Shown: positions 23,399 to 31,242 of the stretch, one piece after another | Position numbering within the stretch: position 1 is the stretch's first letter | Layout of the letters: every line of letters starts with the position of its first letter | DNA from: Gordonia desulfuricans NBRC 100010 | Lineage (GTDB): Bacteria; Actinomycetota; Actinomycetes; Mycobacteriales; Mycobacteriaceae | Assembly: GCF_001485495.1 (NCBI RefSeq) | Contig: NZ_BCNF01000019.1 | Coordinates: 1 to 33,879, forward strand | Direction: 5' to 3' | DNA length: 33,879 bases | Made by a program: the position numbers and the translations under genes | Notes under the pieces: generated by a model | Databases searched by the model: none | The model's input: only the letters and a program-made list of their open reading frames with translations | Told to the model about the DNA's origin: nothing

Positions 23399-24183
23399 AC
23401 CGGGAGCTCCTGATCGGTGATGAAGGCGTCCCGCACCCACACGATGAACTGATCCCACAGTCCGGTGACCAGGGCGATGCCGACGGCGATCAGCATGATG
23501 CCGCCGAACACCTGGATCAGGCGGGCGTGGTTGCGCAGCCACCCGAGGCTGCGCAGGGCCCACGCCGAGGAGAACGCGAGGATGACGAACGGGATGCCCA
23601 GACCGGCGCAGTAGGCGACGATCAGCAACACCCCCTTGGCGGCCGTGGCGCCCTCGGTGCCCGACGCGGTGGCGATGACCGCGGCGAGCGTCGGACCGAG
23701 GCACGGGGTCCAGCCGAGGGCGAAGACACCACCGAGCAGCGGGGCACCGACGATGTTGGACATCTGGCGCGGGGCGAACCGGAACTCGTGCTGCATCATC
23801 GGGACCAGACCCAGGAACACCAAACCCATCAGGATGGTGACCACACCGCCGATACGTTGCAGCAGTTGATGATTCAGGATGAACGTCGAGGTGATGCCGA
23901 GGACGGTGGCGGTGGCCGCGACAAAGACCACGGTGAAGCCGAGGACGAACAGTGCCGCGGCGACGGCGACCCGCGAACGCCCACGCTTGGGCGACTCGTC
24001 GACGGTGATCGCGGGGGCCTCCGCGCCGACCAGCCCGGCCAGATACGACAGATAGCCCGGCACCAGCGGCACCACACACGGCGAGGCGAACGAGACGAGC
24101 CCGGCCACCACGCATGCGCCGAGCGCCAGCAGCAGCGGCCCCGAGGAGACGGTGTCGGCGAAGGTCTGTCCGATCCCGTTCAC
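23395..24183 (-). CDS. ccdA: Thiol-disulfide interchange membrane protein CcdA
   Basis: This 262-aa protein passes electrons from cytoplasmic thioredoxin across the membrane to the TlpA/ResA thioredoxin, which keeps apocytochrome c cysteines reduced. The redox pair sits in two helix starts: [20 protein letters not shown] (Cys36) and [16 protein letters not shown] (Cys161), as in the DsbD/CcdA family. Six hydrophobic segments are visible. The start is GTG 24183, in a GTGA overlap with the stop of the tlpA-like gene. The stop overlaps the resB start by 4 nt. Confidence 0.94.
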   Translation of the reverse strand: MNGIGQTFADTVSSGPLLLALGACVVAGLVSFASPCVVPLVPGYLSYLAGLVGAEAPAITVDESPKRGRSRVAVAAALFVLGFTVVFVAATATVLGITSTFILNHQLLQRIGGVVTILMGLVFLGLVPMMQHEFRFAPRQMSNIVGAPLLGGVFALGWTPCLGPTLAAVIATASGTEGATAAKGVLLIVAYCAGLGIPFVILAFSSAWALRSLGWLRNHARLIQVFGGIMLIAVGIALVTGLWDQFIVWVRDAFITDQELPV

Positions 24184-24785
24184 GGTGCGCTCGGTTCCGG
24201 TGTCTCGGCGACGACCCGGGCCACCTCGGCGCCGAGCTCGTCGGCGGTCACCGACTTGAGGAACACCGCGGCCGGACGATGCTGCCGGTCGAGCACGATC
24301 GTCGTCGGCACCACCGAGGTGGGGGTGGTCAATGCTGCCAGGGAGGCACCCGGGAAGTCGTAGATCGACGGGAACCCGACCTTGCGATCGGAGACGAAGT
24401 CCTGTGCCGACTGCCGGTCGTCGCGCAGGTTGATGCCCAGGAACTCCACGCCGTCGGCCTTGTACTTCTCGTAGACCTCTTCGAGTGCGGCGGCCTCACC
24501 ACGGCACGGACCACACCACGATCCCCACACGTTGATCACGACGATCTTGTTCGCGAACCGCGGATCGTCGATCGACAACGGCTGTCCGGTCACCAGATCT
24601 TCGCCGGAGACCTCCGCGATCTGCTTGCGGCCGTCCGGCTCATAGGTGATGACGGTCTTGCCGCCGGGAGAGACGAACTGGAACGTGTCGCCCTGGGAGA
24701 CCGCGTCGTTGCCGGTACTGCAGCCGGAAAGGGCGACGACGGCGGCGAGCACTGCACACAACACGAGGACGACACGACGAACCAC
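24180..24785 (-). CDS. Thioredoxin-like lipoprotein, TlpA/ResA family
   Basis: This 201-aa extracytoplasmic thiol oxidoreductase has a signal peptide with lipobox (LSGC, Cys22), so it is membrane-anchored. The thioredoxin active site is WGSWCGPCR (Cys91, Cys94), and the cis-Pro region is [11 protein letters not shown]. It probably reduces apocytochrome c before haem ligation and is recharged by CcdA, encoded next with a 4-nt overlap. The start GTG 24785 is 9 nt after the stop of the phosphatase gene. Order and size match the mycobacterial Rv0526 neighbourhood from memory. Confidence 0.92.
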   Translation of the reverse strand: MVRRVVLVLCAVLAAVVALSGCSTGNDAVSQGDTFQFVSPGGKTVITYEPDGRKQIAEVSGEDLVTGQPLSIDDPRFANKIVVINVWGSWCGPCRGEAAALEEVYEKYKADGVEFLGINLRDDRQSAQDFVSDRKVGFPSIYDFPGASLAALTTPTSVVPTTIVLDRQHRPAAVFLKSVTADELGAEVARVVAETPEPSAP

Positions 24786-24794
24786 CGGGCGACC

Positions 24795-25421
24795 TCAGGC
24801 TCCGGTGGCCAGCGGATCCGATGCGCCCGCCGGCTCCGAGTAGATGATGTCGACGAGCGCGTCGTCGTCGTAGATCAGGCTGGTCAGCGATGCCAGCGAG
24901 CACTGCCGCCGACGCGGGTCGTGCCACAGGCGCTGGCCCTCGAGGAACCGGCGCAGCGTGTACACCGGCAGCTGGTGGCTGACGCAGACCGCTTCGTGGC
25001 CGCGGGCGGCGTCGCGCGCCTTGTTGGCGGCGGCGAGCATGCGGTGGGCCAGCTGGATGTAGGGCTCGCCCCACGACGGGGTGAACGGGTCACGCAGTTT
25101 GGGCCAGTGCCGCGGCTTGCGCAGGGCACCGTCGCCGACCGACACCCGGAGTCCCTCGAAGACGTTGTCGGCCTCGATCAGTTCCTCGTTGGTGATGATC
25201 GGCAGATCGTGGGCGCCGGCGATCGGGGTGGCGGTCTCCTGCGCGCGCTGCAGCGGCGAGGCGAAGACCGCGGTGATGTCGTGGTCGGCGAGGGCGCGGC
25301 CGACCTGCTCGGCCTGTCCGCGTCCGGTTGCCGACAGGTGGAAGCCGGGCAGACGGCCGTACAGGATGCCGTCGGGGTTGTACACCTCACCGTGTCGCAT
25401 CATGTGGACGATCGTGTGCAT
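24795..25421 (-). CDS. Histidine phosphatase family protein (phosphoglycerate-mutase-like)
   Basis: This 208-aa protein of the branch-1 histidine phosphatase superfamily has the phosphorylated His in MMRHGE (His10), the substrate-binding SPLQRAQETA (Arg59) and the second His in VSHQLPV (His149). These residues are complete, so it should be an active phosphatase rather than a glycolytic mutase. Its substrate is unknown. It has a fixed place between hemL and the thioredoxin in mycolata (Rv0525-like, from memory). The start ATG 25421 overlaps the hemL stop in TGATG. Confidence 0.88.
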   Translation of the reverse strand: MHTIVHMMRHGEVYNPDGILYGRLPGFHLSATGRGQAEQVGRALADHDITAVFASPLQRAQETATPIAGAHDLPIITNEELIEADNVFEGLRVSVGDGALRKPRHWPKLRDPFTPSWGEPYIQLAHRMLAAANKARDAARGHEAVCVSHQLPVYTLRRFLEGQRLWHDPRRRQCSLASLTSLIYDDDALVDIIYSEPAGASDPLATGA

Positions 25422-26767
25422 CAGGAGTTCTCCCGGTTGGTTGCCGTGGGGTCGGTGGCCTCACGCGCGGCGCGCGCCGCCGCGGGCAGTGCGTCGGCGA
25501 TCCGTGAGAAAGCATCCTCGTCCAGCGCCGCAGAGACAAACCAGGCCTCGAACGCGCTGGGTGGCGCGTACACGCCGGCGTCGAGAAGTGCGTGGAAGAA
25601 CGGGGCGAAACGCCAGGTCTGGGTGTTCTTGACCGCGGCATAATCGGCGATCACGACATCCGGGTCGGAGGTGAAGAACACACTGAGCAGATTGCCCGCC
25701 TTCTGCACCCGGTGACCCACCCCGGCCTCGGTGAGCGCCGCACCGAACAGGTCGGCGAGGCGGTCGGCGTTGGCGTCGAGGCGGGAGTAGACGTCGGCGT
25801 CGGCGGCCCGCAACGTGGCCAGGCCGGCGGCGACGGCGACCGGGTTCCCCGACAGCGTGCCCGCCTGGTAGACCGGGCCGGTCGGGGCCAGACGCTCCAT
25901 CACGTCGGCGCGACCACCGAACGCCGCGGCGGGCAGGCCGCCGCTCATCACCTTGCCGAAGGTGTAGAGGTCGGCGCCCACGCCCTCGAGGCCGTACCAG
26001 CCGGCCGGGCTGACCCGGAATCCGGTCATGACCTCGTCGATGATCAGCAGTGCACCGTGCCGGCGGGTCAGCTCCCGCAGACCGGCGTTGAAGCCGTCGT
26101 GCGGGGCCACCGCGCCCATGTTGCCCGCCGCCGCCTCGGTGATCACCGCGGCGATGTCGTCGCCGAACTCCTCGAATGCCTTCGCGACGGCCTTGAGGTC
26201 GTTGTACGGCAGGACCAGGGTGTCGTGCGCGGACGCGCCGGTCACACCGGGGCTGGTCGGCAGGCCCAGGGTGGCGACACCCGAGCCGGCGTCGGCGAGC
26301 AGGGCGTCGACGTGGCCGTGGTAGCAGCCGGAGAACTTGATGATCTTGGGGCGGCCGGTGAAACCGCGGGCCAGACGGATCGCCGACATGGTGGCCTCGG
26401 TGCCCGAGTTCACCAGGCGGACCCGCTGCACGGGGTCGACGCGGTCGATGATCTCCTCGGCCAGTTCCACCTCGGCCTCGGTGGGCGCACCGAACGACAG
26501 GCCGGTGGCCGCGGCACGCTGCACCGCCTCCACCACCGCCGGATGCGCATGACCGAGGATCATCGGCCCCCACGAGGAGACGAGGTCGACGTACGTGTTG
26601 CCGTCGGCGTCGGTCAGTTCCCAGCCCTTGGCCGAGGTGATGAACCGGGGATCGCCACCCACCGCGGAGAACGCGCGGACCGGCGAATTGACCCCGCCGG
26701 GGATGGCGTGCTGCGCCCGTTGGAAGAGTTCACTGGACTTCGCGGCGACATCGGCGGATCTGGTCAC
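25421..26767 (-). CDS. hemL: Glutamate-1-semialdehyde 2,1-aminomutase
   Basis: This 448-aa PLP enzyme converts glutamate-1-semialdehyde to 5-aminolevulinate in the C5 haem pathway. The fold-type I features are complete: [20 protein letters not shown] (phosphate-binding part), [16 protein letters not shown] (Asp244) and the Schiff-base Lys272 in [17 protein letters not shown]. The N-terminus [23 protein letters not shown] is diagnostic. The start is GTG 26767; the frame continues upstream through a repeat-rich gap without coding character. It is first in a tightly packed operon, so haem supply and cytochrome c assembly are expressed together. A TTGACC at 26818-26813 (minus) might be a -35 box, but no good -10 follows. 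Confidence 0.95.
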   Translation of the reverse strand: MTRSADVAAKSSELFQRAQHAIPGGVNSPVRAFSAVGGDPRFITSAKGWELTDADGNTYVDLVSSWGPMILGHAHPAVVEAVQRAAATGLSFGAPTEAEVELAEEIIDRVDPVQRVRLVNSGTEATMSAIRLARGFTGRPKIIKFSGCYHGHVDALLADAGSGVATLGLPTSPGVTGASAHDTLVLPYNDLKAVAKAFEEFGDDIAAVITEAAAGNMGAVAPHDGFNAGLRELTRRHGALLIIDEVMTGFRVSPAGWYGLEGVGADLYTFGKVMSGGLPAAAFGGRADVMERLAPTGPVYQAGTLSGNPVAVAAGLATLRAADADVYSRLDANADRLADLFGAALTEAGVGHRVQKAGNLLSVFFTSDPDVVIADYAAVKNTQTWRFAPFFHALLDAGVYAPPSAFEAWFVSAALDEDAFSRIADALPAAARAAREATDPTATNRENS

Positions 26768-26915
26768 GCGCTCCAGTGTTCCAAATCGTTTGAGGGCGCC
26801 CCAATTCACCCTGGTCAAAGCGGTGCGCGAGGGTCCGAGGGTGTCCTGACCGCACATCGCGGCGCGTGGTGACGGGGCCGGCCGGACGCGCGAGGCGCCC
26901 CCGGAGACCTGGTCG

Positions 26916-27010
26916 CCGACACCCTCGTCCCACCAGGCCTCGACACGGGTCCTCGCCCAGGGGCTCGGTCCCGGCTCGACCACCAACACACACACCGTCC
27001 GAGCCGACGA
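26916..27010. repeat. Interspersed repeat, copy A
   Basis: A 35-bp core at 26916-26950 (CCGACACCCTCG...CTCGACACGGGT) is followed by GGCTCGACCACCAA and GAGCCGAC. The core recurs at 27031-27065 with one mismatch, 115 bp away. The end motifs resemble the repeat at 65-120. Confidence 0.7.
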
Positions 27011-27030
27011 GGAACCCAGCAACCCGCTCA

Positions 27031-27098
27031 CCGACACCCTCGACCCACCAGGCCTCGACACGGGTTCTGGCTCGACCACCAAGACACCCGCCGAGCCG
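27031..27098. repeat. Interspersed repeat, copy B (shortened)
   Basis: The same 35-bp core as copy A, then TCTGGCTCGACCACCAA. About 17-20 nt present in the middle of copy A are missing. It ends 26 nt before the stop codon of the SGNH lipoprotein gene. Confidence 0.7.
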
Positions 27099-27124
27099 AC
27101 CTCTCCCGATCGCGACGGCCACCG

Positions 27125-28060
27125 CTACCGGCCCAGGGTGCGCTCCACCTGATCGGCGATCGCCTGCTGGCCCCGCGCATTGGGATGCAGTGTGATGCGG
27201 GCGGTCGATCCCTGCTGCGGTTCCACCCAGCGGTCGTCCCCGGCGCAGGCGTCGTGCCCGTCGGACACCGTGGACATGTCCACGAAGTCGGCGCCGGTGG
27301 CCTCGGCGGCACGGCGAACCGCGGCGTTGAGGTCGGCCTGCAGTGCCCGCACATACGGCACGTCACCGGTGGCGATCCGCACCGTCGGATAGCACCCCTG
27401 TGTGGCCGGGACGATCCACGGATAGCCGATGATCACCACTCGTGCGTGCGGCGCGGCCGACCGGATCTCGCGCAGACCCTGTTCGAGGTCGGGTTCGATG
27501 GTCTCGGCGATCGGCGCCGACAACTCGTCGCCGTGCTGGTCGCGGCAGGGGGAACCGGTGGGGTCGGTCGGGGCGGCCGCACCGCACACCCGGATCGCAC
27601 CGCCGAAGGTGTCCTCGTCGTTGCCGCCGAGCATCAGGGTGACCAGTTCGGTGTCGGGTCCGAGCGCATCGAGCTGTGGTGCGACACCGAAGTACTGGTC
27701 GGTGGTGAGATCGGCGGTCCGGGCGCCTGCGCAGGCGACGTCGGTGAGTGGCGTCTGCAACCGCTCGGCAAGCAGCTGCGCATAGTTGCGGGAGGACCTC
27801 TGACAGAACGGATTCGATCCCTCGACGAGGGGTGTCACACCGGTGCCCGCGGCGTAGCTGTCGCCGAGATTGACATACCGCGCCGATGGCGGTGCCGCGC
27901 CGGACGACGTCGGCGATGCGGCAGCTGCCGAGGTGGATGTGTTTGCGGTCGTAAACTTTTCACCGCCATCCCCCGTCGTGCAGCCGCCGACCAGGAATGC
28001 GGTGGCCATCGCGACGACCAATGGCAGCAGTCGTCTCATGGCGCCACCCCCGCCGATCAT
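27125..28060 (-). CDS. SGNH/GDSL hydrolase lipoprotein
   Basis: This is a predicted exported esterase of the SEST-like SGNH family. Numbered from ATG 28039 (304 aa), the lipobox VGGC gives Cys20, followed by a Thr/Ser/Ala linker. The catalytic blocks are intact: NLGDSYAAG (Ser61), CAGART (Gly block), LGGND (Asn140) and LHPNARG (His285). Several Cys suggest disulfides, as in SEST esterases. The coordinates use ATG 28060, which overlaps the regulator stop (ATGA); ATG 28039, behind a GGGGGTGG stretch, gives a more standard signal peptide. Both are possible. An equivalent gene, Rv0518, lies near hemL in M. tuberculosis from memory. The substrate is unknown. Confidence 0.88.
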   Translation of the reverse strand: MIGGGGAMRRLLPLVVAMATAFLVGGCTTGDGGEKFTTANTSTSAAAASPTSSGAAPPSARYVNLGDSYAAGTGVTPLVEGSNPFCQRSSRNYAQLLAERLQTPLTDVACAGARTADLTTDQYFGVAPQLDALGPDTELVTLMLGGNDEDTFGGAIRVCGAAAPTDPTGSPCRDQHGDELSAPIAETIEPDLEQGLREIRSAAPHARVVIIGYPWIVPATQGCYPTVRIATGDVPYVRALQADLNAAVRRAAEATGADFVDMSTVSDGHDACAGDDRWVEPQQGSTARITLHPNARGQQAIADQVERTLGR

Positions 28061-29574
28061 GTCTCGGCACCCAACATCATGAGCAGCAACTCGGCCCGGG
28101 CACGGGCGTCGTCGAGATCGGTACCGAGCAGTGCCGCGACCCGCTCGATCCGGCTGCGCAGGGTGTGCCGGTGCACGCCGAGTGCAGCGGCCGCGACGCC
28201 CCAGTTGCCGTTGGCCTCGAGGAAGGCGAGCAGGCTGCGGTGCAGGTCGGTGCCGTGGTCGCGGTCGTGTGCGACGACCGGGGCGAGGCGATGCAGGTGC
28301 GTGTCGGCGAGGATCGAGCGCACCGGCTCCACCTCCAGAAGTGATTGCGCGCCGGCCAGATCCACCATCCGGCCGGCGGTGGCCGACCGCGCCGCGAGCC
28401 GTGCCTGGGCCACCGACTCGCCGATCGCGCCCGGCAGCGGCCGGCCGTCGGCGGCGAGGTCGACCGGGGCGCCGATCCCCCCGCGGACGGGAGCGCGCAT
28501 TCCGAGGACACGGAGCAGCGCCGCGGCCACAGGCGTCGGGTCGTCACCGCGCAGGAGAGCGATCACCTCGGACCCGTCGCGGTGGACGAAGACTGCGCGC
28601 CAACGATGTTCGAGTTCGTCGACGAGGGTGAGCGCACCGCGATGGGCGGCATCGGCGTCGGCGAAGACGAAGACCACCGCCCGCACGCGGCCGTCGGGGT
28701 CGGCCGCGCGGTGCAACAATCGGAGTCCGGTCACGCCGACGATGCCGTCCATCGCCGCGGCGAGGGCGTCGGCCTGCAACCCGTCGGTGTCGCGGCGGAC
28801 CACACGAGGCTTGTCATACTCGATCACCATGAGCGACACCGCATGTCCGATGAGCATCCGCGAGACATCATCGAGCGACGGTCCCAGCACCCCGAGGTAT
28901 CCGTATGTCCTTGTACCCGTTCCGATCCGGGAGACGGTGAGCGTGAGGTCGTCGTCCACACGCACGGCTCCCGCCGATGCCGGGTCACGGGTCACCAATG
29001 CCCGGAGGCGTTCGACGTCGCCGTCGACCCGCCGGGATGCGGTGACCTCGGCGTACATCGCATCGAGCAACACCACACGGCTGCTGACGGCGTCGGCGAG
29101 CTCGTGCACCACCGCGTCGGCGCCGCCCGAGATGGCCGCCCGCGTCATACTCGGCTGCGCCCGGCCGGCCGCCACCAGACGTGCCGAGCGCTGCGCTGCG
29201 AGCTGATCGAAGACCGCGCGGGTGATCGCCGCGAACGGGATCGGCAACGGGATCTCGAACAGCGGGAGGCCCAGCCGGTCGGCGGTGTCGATCAGTTCGG
29301 TGGGCATCTGCGCATGGCCGAGTCCCACCCCGAAGCCGAGCGCCGCGATCCCCACCTCGTGCAGTGAGGTCAGGTAGCGAATGCGGCCGTCGGCGTCGGC
29401 GGGCAGGCGCAATCCGGTGGTGAGCACCACCTCGTTGCCCACCAGCCACCGGGCGGCGTCGACGAGTTCGGAGGTGACGGCGTGATCGAGTACGCGGTCG
29501 AGTCCTTCGGCGCCGCCGCGCAGCACCAGTTGGAGGCTGCGTTGGGCCATCAGCCAGCGGACGGTCGCGGTCAC
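28057..29574 (-). CDS. PucR-family transcriptional regulator, probable regulator of GABA catabolism
   Basis: This 505-aa protein has an N-terminal PucR ligand-type domain (about 1-120, ELVDAARWLVGNEVVLTTGLRL...), a central CdaR-GGDEF-like region and a C-terminal PucR HTH: FLEANGNWGVAAAALGVHRHTLRSRIERV. It is divergent from gabT-gabD, the usual layout for a pathway-specific activator responding to the substrate or an intermediate (inference). Two matching GGACA-N3-TGTC sites lie in the shared promoter region. GTG 29574 is preferred as start; ATG 29550 is an alternative. The stop overlaps the SGNH lipoprotein start, so the two may be co-expressed. Confidence 0.88.
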   Translation of the reverse strand: MTATVRWLMAQRSLQLVLRGGAEGLDRVLDHAVTSELVDAARWLVGNEVVLTTGLRLPADADGRIRYLTSLHEVGIAALGFGVGLGHAQMPTELIDTADRLGLPLFEIPLPIPFAAITRAVFDQLAAQRSARLVAAGRAQPSMTRAAISGGADAVVHELADAVSSRVVLLDAMYAEVTASRRVDGDVERLRALVTRDPASAGAVRVDDDLTLTVSRIGTGTRTYGYLGVLGPSLDDVSRMLIGHAVSLMVIEYDKPRVVRRDTDGLQADALAAAMDGIVGVTGLRLLHRAADPDGRVRAVVFVFADADAAHRGALTLVDELEHRWRAVFVHRDGSEVIALLRGDDPTPVAAALLRVLGMRAPVRGGIGAPVDLAADGRPLPGAIGESVAQARLAARSATAGRMVDLAGAQSLLEVEPVRSILADTHLHRLAPVVAHDRDHGTDLHRSLLAFLEANGNWGVAAAALGVHRHTLRSRIERVAALLGTDLDDARARAELLLMMLGAET

Positions 29575-29599
29575 TCCCCCACCGTACCGCCAACCCGAT

Positions 29600-29612
29600 G
29601 GACACAATGTCC
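29600..29612. promoter_or_regulatory. Candidate PucR operator 1
   Basis: GGACACAATGTCC is a perfect dyad (GGACA-N3-TGTCC) located 26 nt upstream of the pucR GTG. A second site with the same half-sites and spacer starts 31 bp away, close to three helical turns. Confidence 0.6.
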
Positions 29613-29630
29613 CGAGTTCGATCTTGTACT

Positions 29631-29643
29631 GGACAAGTTGTCA
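29631..29643. promoter_or_regulatory. Candidate PucR operator 2
   Basis: GGACAAGTTGTCA matches operator 1 in both half-sites (GGACA, TGTC) with a 3-nt spacer, and contains the shorter palindrome GACAAGTTGTC. It lies 84 nt before the gabT ATG, a suitable distance for activation. Confidence 0.6.
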
Positions 29644-29727
29644 GGCGCGGATCGGCGCCGTCTGGCGAAGACTCGATGGTGAGCCCGGGCAGGAGAACCC
29701 GGACCCGAACGAGCCGAGGTGAAGATC

Positions 29728-31104
29728 ATGACCACTGCCACCACCCCGATCGTCTACCGACTTCCGCAGGAGCGGCGACTGGTGACCGAACTGCCGGGGC
29801 CGCGCTCCCGTGAACTGCAGGAACGCCGGAACGCCCATGTCGCGGCCGGGATCAGTTCCACCCTGGGCACCTATGCCGTCGACGGCGACGGTGGCGTGCT
29901 GGTCGACGTCGACGGCAACTCGCTGATCGATCTCGGCTCGGGTATCGCGGTGACCTCCGTCGGCTCGGCCAACCCGGCCGTCTCGGCGGCCGTCGCCGAC
30001 CAGGCGAGCCACCTCATCCACACCTGCTTCATGGTGGCGCCGTACGAGGGGTACGTCGCCGTCGCCGAGAAGCTCAATGCGATGACGCCCGGCGACCACG
30101 ACAAGCGCACCGCATTGTTCAACTCCGGCGCCGAGGCGGTCGAGAATGCCGTCAAGATCGCACGACTGGCGACCGGCCGCAGCGCGGTTGTGTGTTTCGA
30201 TCACGCCTACCACGGCCGCACCAACCTGACCATGGCGCTGACCGCCAAGAACATGCCGTACAAGCACGATTTCGGCCCGTTCGCACCCGACGTGTACCGG
30301 ATGCCGATGAGCTACCCGTACCGTGACGCCTTCGGCGCCGACGGCGTGGCCGCTGCGCGACAGGTGATCTCGACGATGTCGGTGCAGATCGGTGCGGACT
30401 CGCTGGCGGCGGTGGTGATCGAACCGATCCAGGGCGAGGGCGGATTCATCGTTCCCGCACCGGGATTCCTGCCGACGCTGGCCGCGTGGTGTCGAGAGAA
30501 CGGCGTGGTCTTCATCGCAGACGAGGTGCAGGCCGGATTCGCCCGCACCGGCACATGGTTCGCATCCGACGACGAGGGGGTGGTCCCGGACCTGGTCACG
30601 ATGGCCAAGGGGATCGCCGGCGGGATGCCGTTGTCGGCGGTCACCGGTCGCGCCGGCCTGATGGATGCGGTGCACACCGGCGGACTCGGCGGCACCTACG
30701 GGGGCAATCCGGTGGCGTGTGCGGCGGCCCTGGCGGCCATCGAGCAGATGGAGACCCACGATCTGCCCGCCCGGGCACGGCATATCGAGGAGATCACCGT
30801 CGGCGAGCTGTCGGCGGTGGCCGATCAGCTCGCGGGGCAGGGCAAGCCGGTGATCGGTGAGATCCGTGGCCGGGGCGCGATGATCGCCGTCGAGTTCGTC
30901 GACGCCACCGATCCGGCCGCCAAGATCCCGGATGCGGCACTCACCAAGGCGATCGCCGCCGAGTGCGCGTCGCAGGGAGTGATCGTGCTGACGTGCGGCA
31001 CCTACGGCAACGTCATCCGGTTGCTCCCGCCGCTGGTGATCGGCGACGACCTGCTCCGCGAGGGGCTCGGCGTGCTGCGCGATGCGATCCTGAAACTGGC
31101 CTGA
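29728..31104 (+). CDS. gabT: 4-aminobutyrate aminotransferase
   Basis: This 458-aa class III PLP transaminase moves the amino group of GABA to 2-oxoglutarate, giving succinate semialdehyde and glutamate. It shows NSGAEAVENAVKIARLATGR (132-151), YHGRT (161-165), IEPIQGEGGFIVP (231-243), ADEVQAGFARTG (264-275, Asp265) and the Schiff-base Lys294 in TMAKGIAGGMPLSAVTG. The GEGGF block is typical of true GABA transaminases. ATG 29728 has AGGTGA five bases upstream; a GTG at 29719 sits inside that site. The next gene, gabD, completes the pathway and is in the same reading frame. Confidence 0.93.
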   Translation: MTTATTPIVYRLPQERRLVTELPGPRSRELQERRNAHVAAGISSTLGTYAVDGDGGVLVDVDGNSLIDLGSGIAVTSVGSANPAVSAAVADQASHLIHTCFMVAPYEGYVAVAEKLNAMTPGDHDKRTALFNSGAEAVENAVKIARLATGRSAVVCFDHAYHGRTNLTMALTAKNMPYKHDFGPFAPDVYRMPMSYPYRDAFGADGVAAARQVISTMSVQIGADSLAAVVIEPIQGEGGFIVPAPGFLPTLAAWCRENGVVFIADEVQAGFARTGTWFASDDEGVVPDLVTMAKGIAGGMPLSAVTGRAGLMDAVHTGGLGGTYGGNPVACAAALAAIEQMETHDLPARARHIEEITVGELSAVADQLAGQGKPVIGEIRGRGAMIAVEFVDATDPAAKIPDAALTKAIAAECASQGVIVLTCGTYGNVIRLLPPLVIGDDLLREGLGVLRDAILKLA

Positions 31105-31152
31105 CCACAGCACTTTTCAACCAGATCATCCGCTGCGGTCAAGTCCGCCGCC

Positions 31153-31227
31153 GACAAGTTCACCGCCGACGAGTTCATCCCCGAAAAGTTCATCCCCGAA
31201 AAGTTCATCCCCGAAAAGTTCACCGAG
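31153..31227 (+). repeat. 15-bp tandem repeat (5 units) between gabT and gabD
   Basis: Five units of the type GAAAAGTTCATCCCC occur in tandem, with the outer units diverged. The period is a multiple of three and the units lie in the common frame of gabT and gabD, which is open for all 46 codons between them, reading (E/D)(K/E)F(I/T)x five times. No start codon occurs in that frame before the gabD ATG. Confidence 0.85.
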
Positions 31228-31242
31228 GAAGGGAATCCCAGT

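Larger units (their letters stand above)
26768..27124. other. Repeat-containing intergenic gap between hemL and the SGNH lipoprotein gene
   Basis: These 357 bases hold no supported gene. The half next to hemL should contain its promoter. The half next to the lipoprotein gene is filled by two copies of an interspersed repeat. Confidence 0.6.

Noticed and set aside
21683..23413. 576-codon plus-strand open frame
   Set aside because: Antisense shadow of resB; composition is typical of reversed high-GC coding DNA.
23399..24115. N-terminal extension of ResB (239 more codons)
   Set aside because: This stretch is an out-of-frame reading of ccdA; the ATG at 23398 overlaps the ccdA stop in an ATGA and begins a normal ResB sequence.
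26768..27082. N-terminal extension of HemL
   Set aside because: It runs through the interspersed repeat, contains repeated low-complexity peptides and is absent from the HemL family.
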